From positions 1-64,000 of the forward strand of contig CAKPXF010000009.1 in NCBI GenBank assembly GCA_934201705.1: a DNA stretch of 64,000 bases, read 5' to 3'. Within the stretch, counting starts at the first letter, position 1. Each line of letters starts with the position of its first letter. This DNA is from an uncultured Bacilli bacterium. GTDB lineage: Bacteria > Bacillota_I > Bacilli_A > RFN20 > CAG-631. The notes beneath the pieces were generated by a model that had not been told where the DNA came from, did no database searches, and was given only the letters and a program-made list of their open reading frames with translations. The position numbers were made by a program, and so were the translations under genes. Below are positions 45,509-54,642 of the stretch, piece by piece.

Positions 45509-45536
45509 ATATATGTAATCCCATACATATATTATA
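45509..45536 (-). promoter_or_regulatory. Promoter and inverted-repeat operator of the alpha-glucoside operon
   Basis: -10 TATAAT (45531-45536, minus) is followed directly by ATATATGTA-N6-TACATATAT (45509-45517 with 45524-45532), ending just before the ribosome site AGGAGG. A repressor bound here would block transcription. No LacI-type regulator gene is nearby. Confidence 0.6.
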
Positions 45537-45564
45537 AACAAAAAAGAAAAAAAAGAAAATAATA

Positions 45565-46725
45565 TTATTTTCTTTTTGTAATTATTTTTGCTAAAAGCGT
45601 CTTATGTGTTTTCATTGCGCCAACTGGGCAAAATTCTTGGCAACAAAAGCATCTAATGCATTTCTTTTTATTAATAATTGGTTTTTTATTTTTCATAGTT
45701 ATAGCTTTAGCTGGACAAATATTAGCGCATTTTTGGCAGCCAATGCATTGCTTCTTATTTGCTTTTGGCCTTAAAATTAATACTTTAGTTGCTATTTTTC
45801 CAAGCAATCGTTTAAAAAAGCCATTATCTTTGCTACCATAAAATTCAATTGTATCTTGATGCTCAATGTTTTTAAAATCCTTAACTATATATGGTGTAAT
45901 ATCAAAGTTAATATCTACTTTATTAAAATCATCTACACATAGATTTCTATTTATAGCTTCTTTTATCGTTACAACTTGATTTATGTCAAGATTCATTAGT
46001 TTTGCACAAACTATATCTAAATTATAAGGCTTTTCACTAGCAAGTAATAAGTTAACACTACGCGGAGTTCCCATTGTCGGGCCATTTCCTTCCATTGCTG
46101 TTATAGCATCAACTAAATGAAGCTTACATTTATAAAACTCTTGGATATCTATTAGCATATTTGCAAAATCAACATGATTATTATATCTATAATGATATTC
46201 AAGCTTTAAAGTTCCTGGAACTGAACCAAACATATTTTTAACTGCAGCTGATAATGACATCATTCCATGTGTTTTCATCTTACAACAATTAATAATAAAA
46301 TCAGCTTTTAATAAATATTTACAGCAATCAAGATTTTTAACAACCTTTAAATAAGGTGTTTTAACTACTTCTTGGCTAAAATCATGATTTAGCTTAACGT
46401 TATCATTTTCAAGCTTATTTAATGTTGTTTTATGATAAGAACTATTTAAAACAGTTTCATTATATAATCCTCCTGGACTATCACCAATTATTACACTAGC
46501 CCCTTTATTAACTAATATCTTGCACAATCCCTTTAAAACACTAGGATTAGTAATAATAGCACTTTCAGGCTTACTTGAGGCTACTAAATTAGTTTTAATA
46601 GCAACAACACAGCCTTTGTAAACAAAATCTATAAGATGATTGTCTAAAAGTAGCTTTTTTAATGCTTTATCAATATTATTATCTTCATAATCATTGCAAT
46701 TTATAGCATATACCTTTTCGTTCAT
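45565..46725 (-). CDS. DUF362 protein with two 4Fe-4S ferredoxin motifs
   Basis: A 386-residue protein. The N-terminal DUF362 domain (about 35-290) includes TNPSVLKGLCKILVNKGASV, ADFIINCCKMKTHG and AITAMEGNGPTMG. The C-terminus carries CIGCQKCANICP and CIRCFCCQEFCP, each a four-Cys cluster ligand set. These proteins transfer electrons in anaerobic metabolism, but partner and substrate are unknown. No signal peptide. Confidence 0.85.
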   Translation of the reverse strand: MNEKVYAINCNDYEDNNIDKALKKLLLDNHLIDFVYKGCVVAIKTNLVASSKPESAIITNPSVLKGLCKILVNKGASVIIGDSPGGLYNETVLNSSYHKTTLNKLENDNVKLNHDFSQEVVKTPYLKVVKNLDCCKYLLKADFIINCCKMKTHGMMSLSAAVKNMFGSVPGTLKLEYHYRYNNHVDFANMLIDIQEFYKCKLHLVDAITAMEGNGPTMGTPRSVNLLLASEKPYNLDIVCAKLMNLDINQVVTIKEAINRNLCVDDFNKVDINFDITPYIVKDFKNIEHQDTIEFYGSKDNGFFKRLLGKIATKVLILRPKANKKQCIGCQKCANICPAKAITMKNKKPIINKKKCIRCFCCQEFCPVGAMKTHKTLLAKIITKRK

Positions 46726-46748
46726 TTTTATTGTTTCCTTTTATAAAT

Positions 46749-47213
46749 TTAATCTATTATATCATTGAAAGTTGCATTAACAAGATGCGAAAGCTCATAA
46801 GGATTTATTTCAATGTTCATTCCAACCTTTCCAGCAGATACTAAAATTACATCAAATAATTGGGCGGTATCATTAATTACTGTATCAAATTGTTTTTTCA
46901 TTCCAATTGGTGAACAGCCTCCATGAATATAGCCAGTTAATGGTAATAATTCCTTTTGATGAATCATTTCAATAGATTTAACATTAACCGCTTTAGCAGC
47001 CTTTTTTAAGTTTAATGTGCCATTAACAGGAATTACAAAAACAAAGTGTTGCTTAGTATTTGAAACTGTAACTAATGTTTTAAAAACCTCATCTTCACTT
47101 TTATTAACAACTTTAGCAATTTCTTGACCATTTGTTAAATTATTATCGTATTCATGAACTACATATTTAATATTACTTGCATCAAGCAAACGAAGAGCAT
47201 TTGTTTTTTCCAT
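46749..47213 (-). CDS. ybaK: Cys-tRNA(Pro)/Cys-tRNA(Cys) deacylase YbaK
   Basis: A 154-residue trans-editing enzyme that hydrolyses Cys mischarged on tRNA-Pro. Landmarks: KTLVTVSNTK, VFVIPVNGTLNLKKAAKAVNVKS, GYIHGGCSPIGMKK (conserved Lys and GGxSP loop) and NPYELSHLVNATF. The GGCSP form with Cys replaces the usual GGISP. It precedes the DUF362 gene with a short gap and may share its transcript. Confidence 0.87.
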   Translation of the reverse strand: MEKTNALRLLDASNIKYVVHEYDNNLTNGQEIAKVVNKSEDEVFKTLVTVSNTKQHFVFVIPVNGTLNLKKAAKAVNVKSIEMIHQKELLPLTGYIHGGCSPIGMKKQFDTVINDTAQLFDVILVSAGKVGMNIEINPYELSHLVNATFNDIID

Positions 47214-47268
47214 ATTAAAAACCTCTATTTGATTATACTATTTTACAAAAAAATAGTCCACATAAAAA

Positions 47269-47293
47269 GATATTAAGTTATGCGCTTAATATC
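47269..47293 (-). terminator. Terminator of the lipoprotein/VWA cluster
   Basis: Nine-pair stem GATATTAAG/CTTAATATC; on the minus strand followed by TTTTTATG. Confidence 0.72.
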
Positions 47294-47300
47294 CATTTTT

Positions 47301-48869
47301 TTAATACACTATCTTATAAATATTAGTTTGTAAAACAGCAAAATCAATTGATTTTGCTTTTCTATCTACTTCAGTAATGGTAATATTTATTCCATCTTTA
47401 AATAATGTGTAAACAAATTTATTATTTATCTCATCATTACTTGTATTTTTTATAGTAAAGCCTAATTCTTGATACTTTTTAATTATTGTATTAACTGAAT
47501 TATTTAAAGTTAAGCCATTAAAGCTAAATTCTTTATCGCTTATAAAAATATGAGTTATGCATCGATTTATAGTAAATGAACAATCAGGGAAAGCATATGA
47601 CTCATAAAAAACTATATTATTTTCATCACCATCATATTTTTTATCAAAGAATTTAAAAATACCAAATCCAGGAAGATAAGTATAATTTGAAGAAATTTCA
47701 CTTTCTTGTATTTCTTGTAGCAAAGAAAATTCTTTAGATAATTTTATGCTTTTAGCAGTATTTTTTACTTTCTCTATATATAAATCAAAAGGTAAATACT
47801 CGTTGTCATTAACGAAATATTTTCTTTCATGTAGCTCATAATTTTTATAACTAAAGTATAGTTTAATTTCAATTTCCTTCTTTTTAAATACCAAATAAAC
47901 TGGTCCTCCGCAGCAAGGATCAATTTTGTATAAATTAACCACATAGCCATTATATGTTTCATTATTTATTAATGGCTCGTCATGCTTTAATAAAGATATT
48001 ATATCTCTTAGTTCATAATTTTTAATGCTATTATAATTTGCTAGTTTATCATCATATACAATTCCATTAGAATAAATCTTTACATTTTCCTTATTTATTT
48101 CATATGTGTAGGAAGAATTAATTGCTGAATTGTATTTAAAGTATTCAATGCCATTAGCTTTTTGACCTTCGATTATATAGTCATTTGTAATAGCTGAATA
48201 ATAATAATCTTTTGCAGCTTTTTCATTTAATATATTAATGAATTCATCACAATAATCATTTAGTTCTTCATCAATTGTTTTAGTCTCTATTTCTTTTTTA
48301 TTTATTTTACTTTTATCAAAATCAATAGCATATAAACCATCAAGGATGTTATTTTCTTTATTCTTTTTTATTGTACCAGTGAACTTTAAACCATCATAAA
48401 TCTCATTAGTTGAAAAAAAGCTATTATCATCTACAACAAAATACTCAGGTAAAACATAATCTTTTGTAGAATCATCACAAACTATACTATATCCACCACC
48501 TGGATTTAAAACAGTAGTAAAGTCTATTTTTTCTGACTTACTAACTTCAACATTTAAAACATTCCCTTCAAGTTTAGCAATTTCAGGATATGTTTCTTGA
48601 ATTGTTAAATTCCCAAAGTATGATACCTTTACAACATCTCCAGCATATAATTTATCAATTTCGTAATTTGTATGATTAAAGAAAACTAACATATTACCAA
48701 ATAATAAAGTTGCACTGCTTTTAATATAATTTCCATAATCTAAAGTCATGGTTTTAGTAATACTATTAGCGGTTATTTTACTACTATCATCAATTGATGA
48801 ATTAGTATTTTCTGCACATGAAACAAAAATTAAAGAAATTAAAAGCAAACCTAAATATCTTTTTTTCAT
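47301..48869 (-). CDS. Orphan lipoprotein of unknown function
   Basis: A 522-residue predicted lipoprotein with lipobox FVSC (Cys about 18), no other membrane segment and no motif that I recognise. It is rich in Asn, Lys, Tyr and Asp, reading as alternating beta strands. It contains a short CCGGP stretch near 326. Last gene of a cluster with a membrane XRE regulator, another lipoprotein and a VWA lipoprotein, so it may belong to one surface complex. Lower SD quality (AAGGTAG). Confidence 0.65.
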   Translation of the reverse strand: MKKRYLGLLLISLIFVSCAENTNSSIDDSSKITANSITKTMTLDYGNYIKSSATLLFGNMLVFFNHTNYEIDKLYAGDVVKVSYFGNLTIQETYPEIAKLEGNVLNVEVSKSEKIDFTTVLNPGGGYSIVCDDSTKDYVLPEYFVVDDNSFFSTNEIYDGLKFTGTIKKNKENNILDGLYAIDFDKSKINKKEIETKTIDEELNDYCDEFINILNEKAAKDYYYSAITNDYIIEGQKANGIEYFKYNSAINSSYTYEINKENVKIYSNGIVYDDKLANYNSIKNYELRDIISLLKHDEPLINNETYNGYVVNLYKIDPCCGGPVYLVFKKKEIEIKLYFSYKNYELHERKYFVNDNEYLPFDLYIEKVKNTAKSIKLSKEFSLLQEIQESEISSNYTYLPGFGIFKFFDKKYDGDENNIVFYESYAFPDCSFTINRCITHIFISDKEFSFNGLTLNNSVNTIIKKYQELGFTIKNTSNDEINNKFVYTLFKDGINITITEVDRKAKSIDFAVLQTNIYKIVY

Positions 48870-48907
48870 ATATACTTATCTACCTTTTTAAATTTCATTA
48901 TATTTTT

Positions 48908-50362
48908 TTAATCCATATTCAATGTATAATTCTTATTTGCGCGATTTACTAAGTTTAAAAATTCTTCTTTATATTCATCATTTAGTATATCTTTATCAAT
49001 ACGATTAAGTAAATGCGTATAGCTTGAATCCCCTTTATATTTTGAATCCCTTAGAATTAAAGCAAATTCAACTACATAGGATGCAAAGATTAAATCATTT
49101 GAAGCTGGTTTAACATTATTAATTTCACAAATATTTTCTTTTAACTCATTTGTTTTTACATCTTTATATCTTAATGTTGTTTTAAAGTAAAATTCGTCAA
49201 GTTCACTTTCCTTTAGTTCTATTTCATATAAAGCAATTACTGAATGTCCCTCACCTATTTCACCAGCATCAGTATTTTCATCATTAAATTCATCATTGCT
49301 TAATAATTTGTTCTCGTAGCCAAGTAAACGATATTTATTAATTTTATTAGGATTAAACTCAACTTGTATTTTACAATCCTTTGCAACAGTGTTCATAACA
49401 CTACCTAATTCTTCAACAAATACTTTTTTTGCTTCGTATAATGAATCAATATAATAAGCATTGCCATTTCCATTTTTAGCTAATGTTTCCATAGTGTTAT
49501 GCTTTGTATTACCTATTCCATAGCCCATTATAGATAAATAAACTCCACTATTTCTTTTACTCGATATGAAATCTTCAAGTTGATGTTGGTTACTAATTCC
49601 AATATTAAAATCACCATCAGTAGCTAAAATTATTCTATTATTTCCATCTTTTATGAAATTTTGTGAAGCAATTTCATATGCTTTTTGAATTCCCCCACTT
49701 CCATTAGTTCCTCCACTTGCAATCAAGCTGTCAACAGCTTCAACAAGATTCTCCTTATTGCTTCCATTTATACCATTTGCAATAACTTTGACACCATTTG
49801 CATATGTTACAATAGAAATCGTATCATTTTCATTTAAACTTTTTGCCATTAATTTAAAGGATTCTTGAAATAATTGTAGCTTATCATACATAGATCCTGA
49901 AGTATCAATTAAAAAAACAAAGTTGTTTTTTGAATCATTAACTACTAATTCTTTAGCATTAACACTAATTGCTGCTAAATGGTGCAATTCATTCCAAGGG
50001 CAAGATGCAAGCTCTAAAGTAGTTGATAATGCCTCATTTGTATTATTAATATATGAGTAATTAAAATAATTCAGCATTTGTTCAATATTAACTGCATCCT
50101 TATTTATAGTATCGTTATTTTTTATTAGTCTTCTAATATTACTATAAGAATATGATGATGAATCAAGTGAAAAACTAGATGTTGGATTTATATTTGGATC
50201 AAAATAATTGTTTTCAGTAATTGTTGTATATTCTTCTGTATTTTGATAATCATAGAAATTATTGGCATCAGCAAGCATTCCGGCGTTATTTTTCATAGCA
50301 CCTGAGCATGAGCATATTAATAAAGGCATTAAGCACATAATATATTTTTTTAAAGTTTTCAT
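48908..50362 (-). CDS. YfbK-like VWA lipoprotein
   Basis: A 484-residue lipoprotein, lipobox ICSC. The layout is that of YfbK: an N-terminal VWA_N-type region (FSLDSSSYSYSNIRRLIKNND and VNIEQMLNYF), a VWA domain with full MIDAS (DTSGSMYD; Thr in SGGTNGSGG; ATDGDFNIG) and a C-terminal DUF3520-like domain. It is metal-dependent and extracellular. In other bacteria YfbK is of unknown role. Encoded two bases after the 209-residue lipoprotein gene. Confidence 0.8.
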   Translation of the reverse strand: MKTLKKYIMCLMPLLICSCSGAMKNNAGMLADANNFYDYQNTEEYTTITENNYFDPNINPTSSFSLDSSSYSYSNIRRLIKNNDTINKDAVNIEQMLNYFNYSYINNTNEALSTTLELASCPWNELHHLAAISVNAKELVVNDSKNNFVFLIDTSGSMYDKLQLFQESFKLMAKSLNENDTISIVTYANGVKVIANGINGSNKENLVEAVDSLIASGGTNGSGGIQKAYEIASQNFIKDGNNRIILATDGDFNIGISNQHQLEDFISSKRNSGVYLSIMGYGIGNTKHNTMETLAKNGNGNAYYIDSLYEAKKVFVEELGSVMNTVAKDCKIQVEFNPNKINKYRLLGYENKLLSNDEFNDENTDAGEIGEGHSVIALYEIELKESELDEFYFKTTLRYKDVKTNELKENICEINNVKPASNDLIFASYVVEFALILRDSKYKGDSSYTHLLNRIDKDILNDEYKEEFLNLVNRANKNYTLNMD

Positions 50363-50364
50363 TT

Positions 50365-50994
50365 TTAAATTCTCCTTTCCTTTACGTTATGTAATGTCTT
50401 AAAGCTTTCATAGCTTATTAATTCTAAAGTGAATGGATTATAAATTAAATCATTTTTTAATAATAAATATTGATTTTTTAATGGTACTGAAATTACATAC
50501 ATTCTATTGTCCTTTTTAAACTTTAAAGGTAAATAGGTTGTTAAAATAACAAAGCTAATTTCTTCCTTTGATTTATTAGTTAATATTGCTTCTTCAGTTA
50601 CAAATTCATCAAATTTATAAATAGTGCTTATAAAATTAGTTGCATTATCTATTGTTCCTTTACTATAATTCAATATTTCATATAATCTTTCTTTTTGCAA
50701 AGAAGTTAAATCATTTTTAAAAATATATTGATTATTAAATGAATAATTAATTGTAAGTGTTTCACAATTAGATTTTATACCACTTTCACTATATAAATAA
50801 AATAAAGATTCATTAATACTATTTGGAACGTAAAAATCATATTCTTCATCTTCTATATAAAATGTATTAACATAATCAAAAGCAATTCCATCAATAAAAT
50901 AATTGGTGTCCTTTTCTATTGCACCAGCATTATTACTACCACAAGCCACCAAGGCAAAAAGGAAGAAAATAATTATTAAATTTTTCTTGTTCAT
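50365..50994 (-). CDS. Small orphan lipoprotein
   Basis: A 209-residue lipoprotein, lipobox LVAC (Cys about 18). Unknown family. It overlaps the XRE regulator gene by four bases and lies two bases before the VWA lipoprotein, so all are co-translated. A likely sensor or accessory of the cluster; no domain is visible. Confidence 0.65.
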   Translation of the reverse strand: MNKKNLIIIFFLFALVACGSNNAGAIEKDTNYFIDGIAFDYVNTFYIEDEEYDFYVPNSINESLFYLYSESGIKSNCETLTINYSFNNQYIFKNDLTSLQKERLYEILNYSKGTIDNATNFISTIYKFDEFVTEEAILTNKSKEEISFVILTTYLPLKFKKDNRMYVISVPLKNQYLLLKNDLIYNPFTLELISYESFKTLHNVKERRI

Positions 50995-51677
50995 TTTAAA
51001 ATGGTTATATAACCACTCACCTCTTTTACTTCATAATCGATTGTAAAGCTAGTAAATTGTTTAAAATTATTAATTTTGTTTTTTGGAGTTAAAGTTAAGA
51101 TAAAATCATTTTTTTCTTCTTTATATGAAATTTCCCTATCATAATATAATAGCTCACTTTCACCTCCCGCTAAGTTTTCATAAAAATAATGAACATTGAA
51201 ACTAATAACAAGTTTTGGATTTTCTATTTCATACAATTTACTTATTGAGCCATTTATTGTTAATGTCGATTCATTAACATCAAAGCTATTGCATGGAGTT
51301 ATTAAGTAATATTTATTATAGTTTTGTAAAGTAATGTTTTCTTTTATTTCTTTTTCCTTTAACGAATTAACTAAAAATATGGATAATACTAAACTAACTA
51401 TAAGTAAAATGATTGTTGTAATGACAAAAAAATAATTTTTCTTTTTAATAACTACTTCTTTAGCATCTACTTTCTTTTGAGTTAATAGTTCATCAATTGT
51501 TACATTTAAGGCACTTGATAGTGCTTCAAGCGAACTAACCTCTGGTAATGTTTCTCCTGTTTCCCATTTGCTAACAGCTTTATTAGTAACATTTACCATC
51601 CTTCCAAGCTCATCTTGAGTTAATCTTAATTTTTTTCTTTGTGAATATATAAACTCACCAAACTTATATTTATCCAT
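50991..51677 (-). CDS. Membrane-anchored XRE regulator
   Basis: A 228-residue protein. Residues about 5-60 are a Cro/CI helix-turn-helix (RLTQDELGRMVNVTNKAVSKW). A single membrane segment follows (about 82-105) and then an extracytoplasmic beta-rich tail (about 110-228), so an outside signal may reach the DNA-binding domain. It heads the lipoprotein/VWA cluster. Start 51677 is preferred because GGAG is nine bases upstream; the earlier ATG overlaps that site. Confidence 0.76.
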   Translation of the reverse strand: MDKYKFGEFIYSQRKKLRLTQDELGRMVNVTNKAVSKWETGETLPEVSSLEALSSALNVTIDELLTQKKVDAKEVVIKKKNYFFVITTIILLIVSLVLSIFLVNSLKEKEIKENITLQNYNKYYLITPCNSFDVNESTLTINGSISKLYEIENPKLVISFNVHYFYENLAGGESELLYYDREISYKEEKNDFILTLTPKNKINNFKQFTSFTIDYEVKEVSGYITILK

Positions 51678-51793
51678 TACTTTCAACTCCATTCATATTA
51701 TAAAATATTAAAGACATTTTGTTGCTAGAACATTATCTCCTAGTAAGAGAATTATTCTTTTGCCTCATTTTATCATGTTTTTTGCAAGAAAAA

Positions 51794-51811
51794 AAGTCTA
51801 TTTAAATAGAC
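51794..51811. terminator. Terminator of the lysine importer operon
   Basis: Perfect 18-base palindrome AGTCTATTT/AAATAGACT with A run upstream; on the minus strand the U tract is TTTTTTTCTTG. Confidence 0.75.
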
Positions 51812-52543
51812 TCATTTGTTTAAAAACTTATTTAATCTTTCATTTTTTGATTCTTCAAAAACTTCCTTTGAACTTCCGCTAACAGCAATAATACCCTTAT
51901 CCATAAAGATAACCTTATCAGCAATTTCTTTTGTAAAATTCATTTCATGAGTAACAATAACCATCGTCATTCCCTCATTTGCAAGTTTTTTAATTACCTG
52001 CAAAACCTCATTTACCATTTCAGGATCTAATGCACTTGTTGGCTCATCAAATAAAATAAGCTCAGGATTCATTGATAAAGCACGGGCTATAGCAACACGC
52101 TGCTTTTGTCCTCCAGAAATCTTATTTACTCTATCATTTCTTTTTTCATACATTCCAACCTTTTTTAAGTTTTCGCTAGCAATATTTATCGCTTCAGCCT
52201 TTTTTCTTTTTAACACCTTTATTTGGGCAAGTGTACAGTTTTGTAAAACATTTTTATTGTTAAATAAATTAAATTGTTGAAAGACCATTGTCATTTTACA
52301 TCTAATATGCTCATTATTCTTATTTGTTATAATATCTTCATTATTAAAATAAATATGACCAGTATCTGGTTCTTCAAGCATATTAATACAACGAAGCAAT
52401 GTTGATTTCCCACAGCCTGATGAACCAATAATAACGACAACTTCACCTTTATTAACTGTAAAATTAATATTCTTTAATATCGGCTCGCCATTAAAGCTCT
52501 TACTCAAGCCTTCAACCCTTAATATTTCATTATTAGTCATCAT
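51812..52543 (-). CDS. Amino-acid (probably lysine) ABC importer ATPase
   Basis: A 243-residue polar-amino-acid ATPase. Walker A GSSGCGKST (about 38-46), signature KISGGQKQRVAIARAL, Walker B LILFDEPTSALDPE and switch His in VTHEM. GlnQ/HisP-type spacing. It overlaps the permease gene by 11 bases. Lysine is inferred from the riboswitch that starts the operon. Confidence 0.88.
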   Translation of the reverse strand: MMTNNEILRVEGLSKSFNGEPILKNINFTVNKGEVVVIIGSSGCGKSTLLRCINMLEEPDTGHIYFNNEDIITNKNNEHIRCKMTMVFQQFNLFNNKNVLQNCTLAQIKVLKRKKAEAINIASENLKKVGMYEKRNDRVNKISGGQKQRVAIARALSMNPELILFDEPTSALDPEMVNEVLQVIKKLANEGMTMVIVTHEMNFTKEIADKVIFMDKGIIAVSGSSKEVFEESKNERLNKFLNK

Positions 52544-53297
52544 AAGTAATAGTCTCCATTTTTATTTTTTTCGATTTGCTTAACGTTTCATGATCAAGCT
52601 TGTTTTCAATTAATTTAATAATTTGTGAAAAAATAATTGTTAATAATAAATATATTATTGCAACAATTGCAAATGATGGAACAACCATTGCCGTGTTCAT
52701 CATATCTTTTCCTACATAGTAAAGCTCGATAACGCCTATAACATTTAAAACTGATGAATCCTTTATGTTTACAATTAATTCATTACCAATTGTTGGAATA
52801 ACATTTTTTAAGGCTTGTGGAAAAATTATATTAGTCATTGTTTGAAAATGATTCATTCCTAAGCTTTTAGCAGCTTCAGTTTGTCCAATATCAATAGAAT
52901 TAATACCAGAACGGACAATTTCAGCCATATAGGCTGCTGTATTTAATGTAATAATTACTAAGCCACAAAATAAAGCGTTCCATCTTGTTTGGATTCCTGT
53001 GTTAAGTAATATTAAATTACCACCAAAATAAATAAGCATTGCTTGAACCATCATTGGTGTTCCTCTAAACAATTGAATATAGCATAAGGCAAGCTTTGAG
53101 AAAAACACCTTTATTATTTTTATAAATGTATTGTCTTTTTTGTTAGCTTTTAAATTTCTTAATAAAGCAAGTCCCATTCCTAAAAGTAAGCCGACAAATG
53201 TACCAACTATAGCTAAAAGAATAGTTATGAGAGTTCCTTTAAAAAGGTTTTTTCCAAATTTATTTAATAAATACTTTATTTGATCAAAAAAATTCAT
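52533..53297 (-). CDS. Amino-acid (probably lysine) ABC importer permease
   Basis: A 254-residue HisM/GlnP-type permease. It has about five membrane segments and the ATPase-docking loop YMAEIVRSGINSIDIGQTEAAKSLG (first residues quoted). The pair with a single ATPase and binding lipoprotein makes a complete PAAT importer. It starts two bases after the binding-protein stop. Confidence 0.87.
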   Translation of the reverse strand: MNFFDQIKYLLNKFGKNLFKGTLITILLAIVGTFVGLLLGMGLALLRNLKANKKDNTFIKIIKVFFSKLALCYIQLFRGTPMMVQAMLIYFGGNLILLNTGIQTRWNALFCGLVIITLNTAAYMAEIVRSGINSIDIGQTEAAKSLGMNHFQTMTNIIFPQALKNVIPTIGNELIVNIKDSSVLNVIGVIELYYVGKDMMNTAMVVPSFAIVAIIYLLLTIIFSQIIKLIENKLDHETLSKSKKIKMETITYDD

Positions 53298-53299
53298 AA

Positions 53300-54142
53300 T
53301 TAGTTATCACTTCCTGGTGCTCTTTTAATTGCCCCATCCATCATTTCTTTTCTTTGTTCATTGCTTAGTTCATTTAAAGCATTATTAATTAATTCCTTTA
53401 GTTTTTTATTTCCTTCTTGAATTCCAATTGCTACTCCAAGTTCATTTTCATCAAGATTTTGAAAGCCATTTTCTTTACTAAAGGTAACTAATGTTAAAGC
53501 GCTATTTCCATTTACTATTGCTTTAGCCACTGGATATTCAGCAGTCATAGCATCACTTGTACCTGAAGCAACTGATAATGATGCAACAGCAAATGAATCT
53601 AAAGCAGGTTGCTTAATTACATTTGGGATTTGATCAATAATATCATATGTTAACGTTCCTCTTTGTGAAACAACTTTATAATTAGCCAATTCATTTACAT
53701 TTGTTATGTTAACTAGTGGTGAATCCTTTCTTACAACTATAGTCATTTCTGATGTATAGTAATTATTCGTAAAATCAATGGTTAAATCTCTTTCTTCACT
53801 ATACGACATTCCTGCAATAATACAATTTATATCATCAGTTACCATGCTAGTTAATAAAGCATCCCACTCAAGCTTTTTTATTACAATTTCATAATCTAGT
53901 TTTTCACCTAAATACTTAGCTATTTGAATATCATAGCCATCAGCATAGCTGTCACTTACATTACTAATAGGTAGGGTATATTCATTTTCACTAAGTTCAG
54001 TCCAGTTAAAAGGGGTGTAATTACATTCAAGCCCAATAACTAATTGCTTTTTGCCATTTGTTTGACTATTATCACATGATGTCATTGATAAAACGCTGAT
54101 TAAACCACATAATACACTACTTAAAATTCTTTTCTTATTCAT
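53300..54142 (-). CDS. Amino-acid (probably lysine) binding lipoprotein
   Basis: A 280-residue family 3 solute-binding protein, lipobox MTSC (Cys about 23). VIGLECNYTPFNWTEL and YDIQIAKYLGEKL are the bilobed PAAT fold; WDALLTSMVTDDINCIIAGMSYSEER (first residues) is the family signature. The operon leader reads as a lysine riboswitch, so the ligand is probably lysine. Start 54142 follows AAGGAG; an upstream in-frame ATG would run through the riboswitch and is rejected. Confidence 0.87.
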   Translation of the reverse strand: MNKKRILSSVLCGLISVLSMTSCDNSQTNGKKQLVIGLECNYTPFNWTELSENEYTLPISNVSDSYADGYDIQIAKYLGEKLDYEIVIKKLEWDALLTSMVTDDINCIIAGMSYSEERDLTIDFTNNYYTSEMTIVVRKDSPLVNITNVNELANYKVVSQRGTLTYDIIDQIPNVIKQPALDSFAVASLSVASGTSDAMTAEYPVAKAIVNGNSALTLVTFSKENGFQNLDENELGVAIGIQEGNKKLKELINNALNELSNEQRKEMMDGAIKRAPGSDN

Positions 54143-54167
54143 ACTATTTTCTCCTTTTAAAATAAAA

Positions 54168-54192
54168 GATTGCATTTCTATTAAATGCAATC
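54168..54192 (-). terminator. Riboswitch terminator hairpin
   Basis: Perfect ten-pair stem GATTGCATTT/AAATGCAATC with a five-base loop, then CTTTTATTTT on the minus strand, ending just before the ribosome site. It is the expression platform of the lysine riboswitch: lysine-bound RNA should favour it. Confidence 0.88.
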
Positions 54193-54210
54193 TCAAAATT
54201 CGAAAATAGC

Positions 54211-54374
54211 AAGTAATAGCGCCTCTACAATAATTGTAGGAGTCTATAAGGATATTCTCCCATAGCCCAATCAACAAACTCTACCAAGTTGTTGTTTCGG
54301 CAATCTCACCTTTCCTTATTTTCACTAGATGTCTCTTCCAATAAGTACTCATCTCGATTGCGCCTCTATCAATC
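54211..54374 (-). ncRNA. Lysine riboswitch (L-box) aptamer
   Basis: Minus-strand RNA of about 164 bases matching the L-box core from memory: P1 GATTGATAG with CTATTACTT (8 of 9 pairs), AGAGGCGC directly after the 5' strand (54360-54367), GUGAAAA, then GGAAAGGUGAGAUUGCCGAA (54296-54315). The P5-like hairpin CTACAAT/ATTGTAG lies near the 3' end. A terminator sits downstream, so it is an OFF switch repressing an importer when lysine is plentiful. Confidence 0.88.
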
Positions 54375-54385
54375 TTTACGGCACT

Positions 54386-54413
54386 ATTTTAACATAAAAG
54401 AAAATAAATGCAA
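54386..54413 (-). promoter_or_regulatory. Promoter of the lysine importer operon
   Basis: -35 TTGCAT (54408-54413), 16-base spacer, -10 TAAAAT (54386-54391), placing the transcript start a few bases before the aptamer. Confidence 0.6.
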
Positions 54414-54421
54414 GTAATACT

Positions 54422-54628
54422 TCACTTTTTTTGGCATTTATTTACTTTTTTTATAGTAAAAAACAATGTAATACACAATATTAAGGTAATAACCATAACA
54501 ATTACCATAACAATTTCCTTTCCACTTAATGAATTACCATTTAAGGTAAATATAGAAATTAAAAAAGAAATTAATGATATAACAAATAAAATCAATGAAG
54601 CCTTAAACAATATTTTTAATTTATCCAT
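54422..54628 (-). CDS. Small two-helix membrane protein
   Basis: A 68-residue protein with two hydrophobic segments (about 9-30 and 39-60) and a basic C-terminus (KKVNKCQKK). No family recognised. SD AAGGAG lies ten bases upstream. A plus-strand reading frame covers almost the same bases, but this strand has the ribosome site and matches the next gene's direction. Tentative. Confidence 0.5.
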   Translation of the reverse strand: MDKLKILFKASLILFVISLISFLISIFTLNGNSLSGKEIVMVIVMVITLILCITLFFTIKKVNKCQKK

Positions 54629-54642
54629 AAAATAATTACTCC

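Noticed and set aside
53300..54277. Longer start (54277) for the lysine-binding lipoprotein
   Set aside because: The extra 45 codons run through the riboswitch and terminator, lack a ribosome site and would bury the signal peptide.
54215..54388. Alternative P1 for the riboswitch (AATAGTGC with GCGCTATT)
   Set aside because: Its 5' strand would lie in the -10 box, before the transcript start. GATTGATAG with CTATTACTT fits both promoter and L-box layout.
54408..54635. Plus-strand 75-codon frame opposite the 68-residue membrane protein
   Set aside because: The minus-strand frame has AAGGAG upstream and matches the neighbours' direction; the plus-strand one has no ribosome site.
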